Part shown: positions 10,341 to 19,756 of the stretch, piece by piece
How the letters are laid out: the number at the start of each line of letters is the position of its first letter
Numbering within the stretch: the first letter of the stretch is position 1
DNA from: Brasenia schreberi
Lineage: Eukaryota; Streptophyta; Magnoliopsida; Nymphaeales; Cabombaceae
DNA: 64,000 nucleotides
Assembly (NCBI GenBank): GCA_036023115.1
Contig: JAYKKT010000080.1
Location: 8,755,501 to 8,819,500 of the forward strand
Reading direction: 5' to 3'
Notes under the pieces: model-generated
What the model was told of the DNA's origin: nothing
Seen by the model: only the letters and a program-made list of their open reading frames with translations
The model's database searches: none
Program-made: the position numbers and the translations under genes

Positions 10341-10445
10341 ATAGCTCACCTTAGCCAGGGTTGGCACGCAAGTTAATGGTTATGAGTTCGACATACAGGG
10401 TGCGAATCTGGCTTTGACCTCTCCATAGGACCGAAAAAGAGAAAA
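10341..10445 (+). mobile_element. tRNA-derived SINE-like copy S1
   Basis: Box A-like 'tagctcacctta' near 10342 and box B-like 'gagttcgacat' near 10384 are spaced as in a tRNA promoter. They are followed by a 3' line shared with other copies in the window ('cagggtgcgaatctggcttt', 'gacctctcca'). No terminal repeats or confident target duplication found. Confidence 0.5.
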
Positions 10446-10992
10446 AGAAAACAGTAGCCATGCTTTTTTCAGTGAAAATTTTATAGGTGAACTGAAGTGA
10501 TCGTGTGTTCGAAAGAGAAGGGTATAATTAAGCAGTCAAGTTTAATGGTATTAAGCAGACTTAATTAACTGTCATAAACAACCAGAGGCTGCACTTTTGA
10601 CTAGTGTGTATGCTCAGTGGCTGACAGACCTACATTAGGGCGAGGTGAAACATGTGCCTTACAGGAGATTTAAAAAATTCCTCAATCCACCACACGATAT
10701 ACGGAAGCATAAGTGATTTGTGCTCACCATCCGTCACTGCATTTGCTTCACTTTACCTGAATATAGAAATCCAAATATTGCATTAAATTTAACTATTGGA
10801 ATTGATGCCTGTTATGCTTTGTTGACTGTGGTTGTCCGCTGTTGATACCGAAAATCAATGAAATAGTTTATGCTAGTGACTTCCGATGACGGCATCTGGC
10901 CATCGATCAGAATGTAAGATTTGAATACTAACAAGGCTTCCCATGCCAATGGAGCTGCTTTTAGAGTTTTTAAAGATTGAAAGGAAGTGCAC

Positions 10993-11070
10993 AATGAGCA
11001 GTAGCTCACCTGTGTAGCGAGACGACTCACAAGTTGAAGGTCATGAGTTTGATTCTCAGGGATCATAGAA
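10993..11070 (+). mobile_element. tRNA-derived SINE-like copy S2
   Basis: Begins 'gagcagtagctcacctgtgt' (box A-like) and carries 'gagtttgattctcaggg' (box B-like) about 40 bp later. Same family and orientation as S1. The 3' part is diverged. Confidence 0.5.
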
Positions 11071-11219
11071 GTATTCACTTGCCATTGAAATACAATTTAA
11101 TTTAACTAAATGCCCTAAATTTTTGTGAGGTGCAAATCAGAAAAATGATCCTTCCATGTGAAAATTATAGGGAATGACTGATGAGTTCATCCCAAGGAAA
11201 AGGACCGAATGGTTGGTGA

Positions 11220-11633
11220 TAGACATGGAAAGTAACCGAAACGGCTCGGGGATGTTTCCTGTTACGGTTTTAAGAACCATTAGTTTTGGGGTGGTTCCGA
11301 TTTGAAACCAAAACTGTTCGAAACTAATAAATACGTTTTTAAAATTATAATATATATAATAACAGAAAACTATTAGGCTCATGATGACAGAGGCTCAAAG
11401 GAACCGGAAGGGCCAGGGCTGAGGCGGTTTGGAATCATTGGTTTCAAACGGTTCCGACCTGTCGGTTTCTGACCGGTTCTGGTTATGATTTCAGTGTGGC
11501 TTTTGAAAACATTGAACCACAACCGAACCAGAGGGTTCTGGGTCCAGTCAGAACCATTCTGGTTCTGGTCATTTGCAAAGCCAGTCTAGTTCCAATTTGA
11601 ACAAACAGGCCGGTTCCAAAACGGCCATGTCTA
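11220..11633. mobile_element. hAT-like MITE with perfect 8-bp target duplication
   Basis: The ends are inverted (TAGACATGG at 11220, CCATGTCTA at 11625-11633). The 414-bp element is flanked by an exact 8-bp repeat, 'gttggtga', at 11212-11219 and 11634-11641. Inside it is rich in 'ggttccg'/'cggttct'-type words and has no coding capacity. The 8-bp duplication and short inverted ends are what hAT transposases leave. Related copies: 13942-14500, 26953-27265, 27530-27889, 53391-53852, 58546-59040. Confidence 0.8.
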
Positions 11634-11641
11634 GTTGGTGA

Positions 11642-12540
11642 TTTGGAACTGATAACCTAGTTACTTGCAATCCTCTGAATCCGGGCTCCTGTGGGTTTCA
11701 CCTACAAGCAAATTCTTGTACAGGTTTCAGGAAGGCTTCATCTAAGAGAACATGCTATCTTATAAACTAATTTAATTAAGAAAAGCTACCATTACAAGAT
11801 TAATATATACGCAATATGGTAAATATGATTATCTTCTTTGTTCCTGGAAACTTCAAAGGTTTAAATTAATCTTCCTCTATGTGAATATGACATCCATTTC
11901 GGAGTTCTAAATTCATCCTTCTTAAATGTGGATCCTTTTTGTCAGAATCACCAATAAGCACCAAAAAGTAAACATTGCCAAAGAAGAGAAGGGAGTATGC
12001 AAGTGAGCCGTGCTGCTTGCAATCTGAGCTCGAGCTTGCCAATACTTAGGAGCCAACAGCTCACAAGCCTAATCGGGCTTTAAATGGCTCGACTCACATT
12101 ACACTTCAAGATTAGGACTTGTCAAGTCCGAGCTGATTCGTGAGCTCAGTTGAGCTTGATCTGGCTCGAGCTCACTGAGCTCAATACTCAACCGAGTTTT
12201 GTTCATGGTCCTGATGAAGATAACTTTGTAAACGAAGTTTCATGTGTAACGGACACACCATGTTCCGACTTAAGCAAGAAAAGCATATTAAATAACTAAA
12301 AGAATCAAATACCTGAATATAAATTTACCCTAAATTACGCACCTTATCTGCTATTTCTATTCTCGATCTTGATCATTCAAGGGCGGAAGATTCCAAGATA
12401 GAAAGGTAGTCGACCTAACACTCTTTCATATCAACTGCTTTAATGGGATCCCCCTTCTTAGATTAACGTAGAGTAGTTTTAAGGGAGCATTCCATTAAAG
12501 TACATGCACGTATAATATAAAATTAGAATAGCAATACGTA
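11642..12540. other. Intergenic; 'gagctcgagctt' repeat at 12003-12215
   Basis: No gene supported. The stretch 12003-12215 is built of recurring 'gagctcgagctt' and 'ggctcgactc' words on both strands, reminiscent of a diverged MITE, but ends and target duplication could not be fixed. Confidence 0.35.
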
Positions 12541-12555
12541 TACATGTGTTTGTAT

Positions 12556-12627
12556 GTATGTGTATATATATATACATACATATACATACATATACATATA
12601 TATATATATATAGAGAGAGAGAGAGGA
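12556..12627. repeat. (TA)n/(CATA)n/(GA)n microsatellite
   Basis: Runs of 'tatata' mixed with 'catacata', ending in a short (GA)n tract. Apparent open frames here are low-complexity artefacts. Confidence 0.9.
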
Positions 12628-12769
12628 AGTAGTTCAATACTCAATCGTACACAACAACTTGTTTGGTATGGATTTATTGTCTCAGTCATCGATCATTGCC
12701 TTTCATCACCTTTCACTATTCTTTTACATAGTCAAAACCGTTATTATCATAAACAAAAAAAAAACACTT

Positions 12770-12771
<2 letters not shown>

Positions 12772-12822
<51 letters not shown>
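12772..12822. repeat. (AT)n microsatellite
   Basis: About 24 uninterrupted AT units after an A-rich run. Confidence 0.95.
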
Positions 12823-12824
<2 letters not shown>

Positions 12825-13092
12825 AGTAGTTTTGATGGTGATGACAACGGATTTGACCTATATAAAGTGATTTCGAATAGTGAAAGAGTAGTAGAAGACC
12901 GTTATGAGTAGGTGAAATAGTAGAATCATGTAAAACAAGTTATAGAGTACAGCCGAGTATTGAGTATATATATAAAGCTTGTGCATATTGCATGCACTCA
13001 AAATTTTGTTTCTCTCGGTACGTGCGGATTTGAGTAGCAGCTACCTTTCTTTGCCTAATGATTGTGCTTGATCCTATAGAGTCAAACCATAC

Positions 13093-13210
13093 AACAACAA
13101 CAACAACAACAACAACTAAGCCTTTTCCCATACTAACGGGGTCGGCTACATGGATTCTTTGTTTCCACATATCCGTATCGTGTGCCATGTTAGCAGTTAA
13201 CTCACATTAA
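13093..13210 (-). mobile_element. 5'-truncated LINE tail with 14-bp target duplication
   Basis: Only the last ~115 bp of the LINE remains ([18 protein letters not shown] line and 3' tip), ending in seven or eight (TTG) units on the minus strand. The direct repeat 'agagtcaaaccata' flanks it exactly (about 13079-13092 and 13211-13224). This defines the true 3' end of the family and its (TTG)n tail. Confidence 0.9.
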
Positions 13211-13224
13211 AGAGTCAAACCATA

Positions 13225-13941
13225 TAAAAAAAAAAAAATTTAAAAAAAATTGAAGCAAAGCCAAACAAAACCACAAAACAATAGGCCCAAACCAAACCCC
13301 TACCTCAATAAATTGAAAACGATTTACTCCGTTGAGTTTGGTTCTCTCAACACTCGCAATCTTTCATGTTGATACGGGGATGATATCTACTCACATCTCA
13401 GATTGACGTTGGGAATTGCCTTAGAATCTTTAGAAGAAGAAAAGACAGATGCACGGCTGGAAGATACACGCATGACATGACTCATTACAGCAACCTTTCA
13501 AAAGGAAAAATAAATAGGCAGTACCAATATTTTTGGACCGTATGGGAGGATTTTGGGTGGCTTTTTTCTGAAATGATATTTCAGTAATTGACATTGTTTA
13601 GAAATTTGATTAGCATGCCGTTGGTCACAACCTTCAGAAGGGTGTAACATTTTTTTACTCTTTTATTTATTATTTATTATTCAGAATTCTTCTTGTGAGC
13701 TCAATCAAGGTCAAAACAAGTAATGAATTTTGCTTTGTGGTAAAGTGAGGAACAGGTGGGTTAACGTTTCGGGTTTGTACCAAAGATTGAACTACGGACG
13801 AACAGAACCAAAGTCCTCATAGCTACATATTCGGCAGTAAATATGGTCCTTTATACATGGATAAAAAATAAGAAAAGTGGTTAATAAATATTACCATTTT
13901 GACCAAGACAATTGATGGCTCAATGTTCCAAGGTTTTTACC
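13225..13941. other. No gene seen
   Basis: AT-rich intergenic sequence beginning with an A-rich run at 13226-13250. No coding or repeat feature that I can support. Confidence 0.45.
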
Positions 13942-14500
13942 TTGGGGTGTTTTGGAACCGCTAGAACCGACCAAACTGTCCGTTTGGTTCGATTTAAGAT
14001 GTCCGGCAGTTTGGTTCTAGTAAGAAAAAACCTTGTGGTTCAGTTCACGAATCCAGTGTTGAAACTGAATCATGATAATCGATGAACCATTATATATATA
14101 GATGCATACATACATATATGTAGATATAAGCCTTTATATATTTATATAAATGGGTTTATAACCTTGTATATAAAATGTCAGTATATATATATATATATAT
14201 ATATTTTATATGGATATAATATTTACAAGTTTATAAGTTTGTGTGTATGAGTTTTACAACCTTATATATATAAAATATAGACTGTAGATTCAAATAATGC
14301 AATGGCATAGTACATTATATTTAGCAAAACCCTTAAATAAGTAGAACCGTGGCTTCAAAACGGAATTAATGATTCAGTTTGATTTTGTTCTGGCTATAGT
14401 ATGGTTCATTTCAATTCTCTAAAAGTTGAGAACTGAGACTAGTAGTTTGGTTCAAGGTTCAGGCTAGAATCGAACTAAAACAGAACCATGAACACCCCCA
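13942..14500. mobile_element. hAT-like MITE, GGGGTGTT-end subfamily
   Basis: The left end 'ttggggtgttttggaacc' and right end 'gaaccatgaacaccccca' are inverted relative to each other. The centre holds 'tatataagcctttatat'-like and (AT)n sequence. It aligns over much of its length with 53391-53852. No convincing target duplication remains. Non-coding. Confidence 0.6.
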
Positions 14501-14514
14501 GTTTCATCAACCTT

Positions 14515-14575
14515 TGGTGGTTGGGCACTTCTTAACCTAAAGCAAGTTCTCAGGTTCGAGTCTTGCGAAGGAAGA
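14515..14575 (+). mobile_element. Second tRNA-like SINE relic S8
   Basis: 'tggtggttgggcact' (box A-like) is followed about 35 bp later by 'caggttcgagtcttgcga' (box B-like). This differs from the S1-S7 family. It is too short and unpaired to be a functional tRNA gene. Confidence 0.35.
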
Positions 14576-15647
14576 AAACCAGTGCCAACAGAGCTTTACC
14601 CTCATAATGGGCCGACCTGCTCCAACCCGATTACGAGGAAGGGGAGGGGACCTTATAGCATATCAGACTTGTGTGGGAAAGGACCTGGTTTTGATGGTGG
14701 CTCTGGGGAAGCATATGGCGGAAACACTGATTTTTCAGGGGACTTGTGTCTTCTTGATAGAATCCTTCCTATAGCTTTCTCTTAATTTATAAGATGCTCG
14801 CACATAGGACCGCACTGTCTGTATATTCATATTCTAATAATGGTCAGTACCCAAACTCATCTATGCCTAAATCTACCCTAAGATTTTTATTACTCGTTTA
14901 GCATGATCGATGATGTTTGAGTTTAAAAAGGAGAATGCGCTTCATATAGAAATAGTGGTCCATATTCAAACCCATTCATGCTTAAATCAAGTCAAAGATC
15001 TTTACTGTTTGATCAATGTAATCAGTAATAAAGTTTTCAATTCAAAAAGCAAAAATGTACATGACAGTACATTTTGTTTTTTAAATTTGAATATCCATTG
15101 TTCTTCGTATCAATTGAATAATAGGGATCTTTGATTGGATTTAAGCATGATAGATTTCAACATGACCAATATATATACATATGGAATGCGAGATTACTCA
15201 GGAATACCTAATCTCATATTCCACCTATCATTTTGAGCCTGATGTGTTTATAAAACACAAGCTCAATCTAAGAGTATATATCATTTTAATCTCCAAACTT
15301 CCACTAATTAGAAGCGAAAATTATATTTAACAACTAATATTTTGGGGATGTCATTTAGTCTTTTGTAACAATACATTATAAAAGTCTCACTTCCCATATT
15401 TTTCGCTTTCATTTACCACCTCTTCCCTTTATTGCTTTTGAAACCCTGCCTCTTACGGCCCTATTTGTCGCAGCCCAAGTATTTCTTTCCTCAAAATGGA
15501 AGTGTCAAGAGGAAGATAACACCAAACCTAAAACCATGGTTTGGAAACTAAGTCGAAACTGATCATATGGTGGTTCAGCTCAACTTAATTACAACAATTT
15601 GCTTTGCTTCTAACCACGAACACCCCTACGAAAGACAGTGACCACCC
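14576..15647. other. No gene supported
   Basis: Short open frames at 14582-14785 and 14910-15134 have no recognisable domain or splice context. Otherwise AT-rich intergenic DNA. Confidence 0.45.
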
Positions 15648-15812
15648 ACAAAGAGCAGTAGCTCACCTAGATAGAGGTTTCACTCACGAGTCGAACGTCA
15701 CGAGTTCGATACACAGGGTGTACATCAGGCTTTGGCCTTTCCATTGTACAAAAGAAAGACAGTGGGTTCGATACACAGGGTGTGCATCAGGCTATGGCCT
15801 TTTCATAACTTC
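15648..15812 (+). mobile_element. tRNA-derived SINE-like copy S3 with duplicated 3' half
   Basis: Box A-like 'gtagctcacctagataga' and box B-like 'cgagttcgatacacaggg' are present. The 3' half, from the box B core through 'catcaggctttggccttt', is repeated immediately downstream (15765-15812, 'gggttcgatacacagggtgt'). Best-preserved member of the family in this window. Confidence 0.55.
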
Positions 15813-16777
15813 TAATACCAGCTACTTTTTTATCGATCTTTTTAAGATCATGCAGCTAAAAATGTCACTCGTGGCTTTGTTTATGATCATGATAACATCA
15901 TCACTCACATCAGCTTGGCTTTGGATTCTTTGGGTGGCGACCCCTAAATTCGCTATGCCATGCCGTTTGTCCCTATACCTTTTTATTTTTAACATAAAAT
16001 ATCAAAAGTGGGCTGCTTCAGTTCCCAACATGGAAAATGCGCGATATTGCCATTTGAATAGTTCAATCACTATTGATAAATCCTTATAAAAGTATGAAAA
16101 CCCTCATATATAATCAACTTTCTATGCTTACTGGTTAGGTAGATCAGGTTTTCGATGGGCTTAAAAGTTTGGGCAGAAGATATTGTAATTTATAAAATCA
16201 AAGTATATGTGTAAATGGTCAAGTTAGTAGACCTTTAGTCCTTTAAGCATCAAGAGAAAAGCAGTGATCTTTTGAAGAAATAAATCATACTATTATGTGC
16301 AATCATATTCATACTTGGAGGCTTGAATATATTGGTTTTCAAGCACGCAAGTGAGACCATGGGCATAATCTTGTGGAACAAAAACTGGTTACACAGCCAT
16401 CAATCTTAAATAATGAAGTTATGAAAATTTCAAACTTAGAATTCAGAAAAAGAAATTGTTGATCGTGTTCTTATATTAGAACACAATTGCATTAGAAAAA
16501 TAATAGAACACAGAAACAGTTACATGTCTCAATATACTTGGGCCACCAAAACTGCCCGTTTTGTTAGAAGTTTGTGCTATTTATCTATAAACATATATGT
16601 GTTTATATATATGTATATATATACAGAGAGAGAAAGAGAGAGTTCTCTGGTTGATTTCTTGGGGTAGTATCAAATTATATGATTCATAATTGATCATATT
16701 TAGCAATAAGCAACAGGCGTAAGGAAACAAGATGAGGACACTTTCGATATCACAAAACCCTAATGTTTGCTACACAC
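15813..16777. other. Intergenic, downstream of the glutaredoxin
   Basis: AT-rich. A (TA)n/(GA)n tract lies at 16590-16645. This holds the 3' flank of the minus-strand glutaredoxin gene; no polyadenylation signal could be chosen with confidence. Confidence 0.45.
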
Positions 16778-17197
16778 CTAAAGGGCACCTGCCTCTATCA
16801 GCTTGGGCAGTAGCTGGCCGCTGAGGTGCAGCCCCATGAGGCTCTCCACGCTGCCAACCGGCTTCCCACCGACGAAGACCACCGGCGCAATTTGTCCAGC
16901 AGGCAAAGATTTTGTGACCGCCTCCGCGTCCGCCTCCACGTCATCCAGCTCCACCACGATTGGGTGCACTCCCAGCGTCGTTAGCAGCCTCTTGACCACG
17001 TGGCACAGGCAGCAGGCTTCGCGGCTGAAGATGACGACTGGATTCTCCGAGATCAGCCGCCCGATGCGCTTCTCGGGTGACTCGATGTCTATATCGATTG
17101 AGAGGAGGGATGGTGCGGTTGGCGGCACAGGGGAGCGACGGAACCCGAATGGACCGGAGAATTGGTCGAAGCACAGACCTTGCATAATGGTTGACAC
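16778..17197 (-). CDS. CC-type (class III, ROXY-like) glutaredoxin, GRXC6-like
   Basis: An intact, single-exon, G+C-rich frame of 139 residues. The thioredoxin fold starts near residue 42 (KRIGRLISENPVVIFS), with the plant-specific active site CCLC at 62-65 followed by HVVKRLL. The cis-Pro loop (IAPVVFVGGKPVG) lies at 103-115 and the last helix (LHLSGQLLPKLIEAGAL) at 123-139. CC-type glutaredoxins use glutathione to reduce targets and bind TGA bZIP factors in the nucleus, acting in development and defence. The last residues lack the usual ALWL end that recruits TOPLESS co-repressors; the LxxLL-like motif reads LLPKLI. The second Met (residue 5, MQG, at 17185) is a plausible start because relatives begin MQG. 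Length is normal for the family. Confidence 0.92.
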   Translation of the reverse strand: MSTIMQGLCFDQFSGPFGFRRSPVPPTAPSLLSIDIDIESPEKRIGRLISENPVVIFSREACCLCHVVKRLLTTLGVHPIVVELDDVEADAEAVTKSLPAGQIAPVVFVGGKPVGSVESLMGLHLSGQLLPKLIEAGAL

Positions 17198-17326
17198 AAT
17201 TCCAGTGCCGGATCCCAGTCGATTGTGTGTCTGTGTGAGAGAGAGCTGGTTTGGGGGCGTGGTACATGGGCCGTCTGGTCGATGCTATTAAGCAAGCTGG
17301 TTGTGGGTGGTGGGGCACATGGGGTA

Positions 17327-17517
17327 TGACGTCACCTTTGCGTAACGTGGACGGATGACGCTAGCGTTCGGTGGGGCCCATTGTCACAACGGACGGTCGA
17401 TAGTTTCGGGCCTCGATGCTGTTCACTACGTGGCAGACACGTCATCATCGTTGATGACGACGTCACGCTCGGGGACCGGGCCACGTCAGATGTTGTAAAG
17501 GGGGACCTGGCTGACGT
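17327..17517. promoter_or_regulatory. Cluster of TGACG/ACGT (bZIP) motifs upstream of the glutaredoxin
   Basis: Within 191 bp, 130-320 bp upstream of the glutaredoxin ATG, the core TGACG (either strand) occurs at 17327 (palindrome TGACGTCA), 17356, 17440, 17455, 17461, 17484 and 17512. ACGTGG-type cores lie near 17345 and 17428. TGACG is the core bound by TGA bZIP factors. A 'tatatata' lies at 17518-17526. The exact transcription start is not visible, so part of the cluster could lie in the 5' UTR. Confidence 0.6.
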
Positions 17518-17639
17518 ATATATATCACTCTTGCAACGAGAACGGGTCTGGATCTATTCTTGTGGCTGGGATTCCCAAATCCAAATCATGTTACGCATGG
17601 CCAAATGTAAGGAGGCAAGGATGGAATAAAACTGGTACA

Positions 17640-18415
17640 AGTCCATATCCAGAAGTCAAGTAATGTTCTCAATTGGCAATTCAAACAAGAGTTAAACTTT
17701 CATCAGCAGTTTTAGATTAAAATTTATGTTGGAAGTGCATTTACATGTTTGATGTTTGATTATTTTCGTACGAAAGCCCGATACATGGTTGCATTATGTA
17801 GAGGACAGTCAGAATAGTGAGTGCAACGAAGGACTCAAAATCCTCGTGTCACCAGCTTCATTAATGTGAGTAGCATTCAATGCTTTGACGAGTCGTGTGT
17901 GTCTGAGCACAAGGGTACAGACCCATTTAGCCCTTCGGGTCTTCCAACAATGCCACACGAGTGGATGACTGGGTCAGGTCTATTTGCACGCCGGATCCAT
18001 TTTAAGATCTACTGTATGGACACGGGCCGTAAATGATCCGACCCGTTTGCTACATATGGAGGTGGAGCCCGCGGAAAGCATAGAAACTCCTGTACGTTAG
18101 GTCTCCGTCACGCACAAAGAACGTGGCCACGTCATCACACATCTCATCCCTTATTTTCTCCTTTAAAGGGACAACTGTAACAAAGTCTATCTCCACAACC
18201 TGGAGATTCGAACCCTGGACCCATTCGCGTTGAAGGAGCCGTTGGGTCTCTTCTGTGGGAACCCGCAATATCGACGGCCAGTGACTGTCCACGTTGACAT
18301 TTCGAAGCTTTCCGGTCGACCCCACCGTCCATCTTTACACCCCACCGAGACAAGTTCTTACGTAAAGGACTTTCTTTTCTACTTTATAAAGGTGACAGTG
18401 AAAAAGCACTTAGAG
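17640..18415. other. No gene supported
   Basis: Patchily G+C-rich sequence with short overlapping frames on both strands at 18050-18520 but no recognisable domain. 'gattcgaaccctgga' near 18206 resembles a reversed tRNA box B without a matching box A. Confidence 0.4.
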
Positions 18416-18510
18416 AGATATCACACCTCGGTAGGGAGCTCAAATCACAAGTCGCACGCCGTGAGCTCGATTACGTACACGTGCATACCTGGGAGGAACT
18501 TCCACCCCAA
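18416..18510 (+). mobile_element. Diverged SINE-like copy S4
   Basis: 'tcacacctcggtagggagct', 'aaatcacaagtcgcacg' and 'gtgagctcgattacgtac' follow the order of S1-S3 (box A region, 'actcacaagt' line, box B). Much diverged. Confidence 0.35.
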
Positions 18511-18659
18511 GTTGACTGGCTAGTTCCTCCTTATAAATAACTAAACCACTAGAGTTGTGGTTGGCTTAAAAAATATCAAAAGAAAAAAAAAATGCAAATA
18601 TTGCACCAAATCCGGTACCATATGTATCTCACTCCTTCCTCCAAGAGCTGCCTTGAGGG

Positions 18660-18957
18660 TGAGGTTGTAAGTATGGCCTGTTTGAGACCCGCCCAACAGT
18701 TTAAACCAGAACAAGACTGAAATTTGAACTCCCTAATTGAACCTTAAGTCGTAACCGGATATGATTAGTCCTCCCATGGAACCAAAACTAGAAGAGTTGA
18801 AGGTTTCCTTATTTCTACTTTTTATTTCAATTTTTTTTGGTTTTTGGTTCAAACTGGAACCGGCTAAGAACCTAGTTTGGTTAGGATCCATGGTTCCAAG
18901 TGGACCAGAACAAACTTTTAAACTGTTGGTCCCAGTTTACCTAGAACCGGCCATGTC
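18660..18957. mobile_element. hAT-like MITE relic
   Basis: Has the 'aaccggttc'-rich interior of the MITE family and a right end reading 'gaaccggccatgtca'. The flanks 'gtgaggtt' (left) and 'gtgaggga' (right) agree at 6 of 8 positions, a possible worn target duplication. The left end is poorly defined. Confidence 0.45.
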
Positions 18958-19756
18958 AGTGAGGGAACAAGAGCATCATCCATCTCATGGTGAGCCTCAA
19001 GACTCCCAAGTTTCTAACAATTGAGGCAAGCTATGTCAGTTAAACCAAGGCACTCGAGCTAAATTGGCCTACCAAATATAGCACAATCTCAGACAGATCC
19101 ATCAAGACGTGAACGGCCTAATTAGGTGCAAGGTTATAGAAATCGCCAAACTTGTTAATATATAGTTCTGCCCTCTTGCTCTTGCATATGCATATGATTC
19201 GACCATTCATCGATTGGACATCAATAAAACCGGACATTTGGATGAAGATTAAACTGCCCCATGAACAAGACTCGCTCAAACAGGGGAGTTTTGAATCTTA
19301 CTGATACATAACACTGCTGCTGAAACACTTGTACCTAAATGAAAAGAACCCTATCAAATATTTCACATGGTCTGTTGATCTCTCGCTTAAGTAACACCAA
19401 AATTCTTCTACATAGATGAATAAACTCTCCCCTCATCATGGGAGAGGACAGATGCTTAAAACAGAAACCTGGGAACATTGAAATGTTAACATTGGATAGT
19501 TTTGTTTCAAGCACGTCACGTATCCCTCATGGTCATACGCGAAGCATTCAACAATAATCAGACAGAGACACAAAAACTGTACACCACGTAAAGACTAAGA
19601 GGAAACAGGAATACATTCCCTGAAACGAATGAAAAAAGAAACAGAGAAAAACAAAACAATTGGCAATGGTCATCTGAAGAAATGAGAAGAGGATCAGTTG
19701 CAAAACCCCTTTCCCCAATTAAACTTTGATGTATATCGTACACAATACACCTTAAG
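18958..19756. other. Intergenic, 3' flank of SurE-like gene
   Basis: No gene of its own. The part next to 19757 should hold the 3' UTR of the minus-strand SurE-like gene. Confidence 0.45.

Noticed and set aside
12940..13188. 82-codon minus frame with a poly-Val run
   Set aside because: It is the LINE tail; the Val run is the (TTG)n tail read in frame.
14515..14575. Functional tRNA gene
   Set aside because: Only box-like motifs are present; the arms do not form a cloverleaf and there is no paired acceptor stem.
16803..17291. 162-codon plus-strand frame and overlapping minus frames over the glutaredoxin
   Set aside because: They lie opposite or out of frame with an intact glutaredoxin and exist because that region is G+C-rich; no domain of their own.
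18050..18523. Overlapping frames on both strands in a G+C-richer patch
   Set aside because: No recognisable domain or consistent splice structure.
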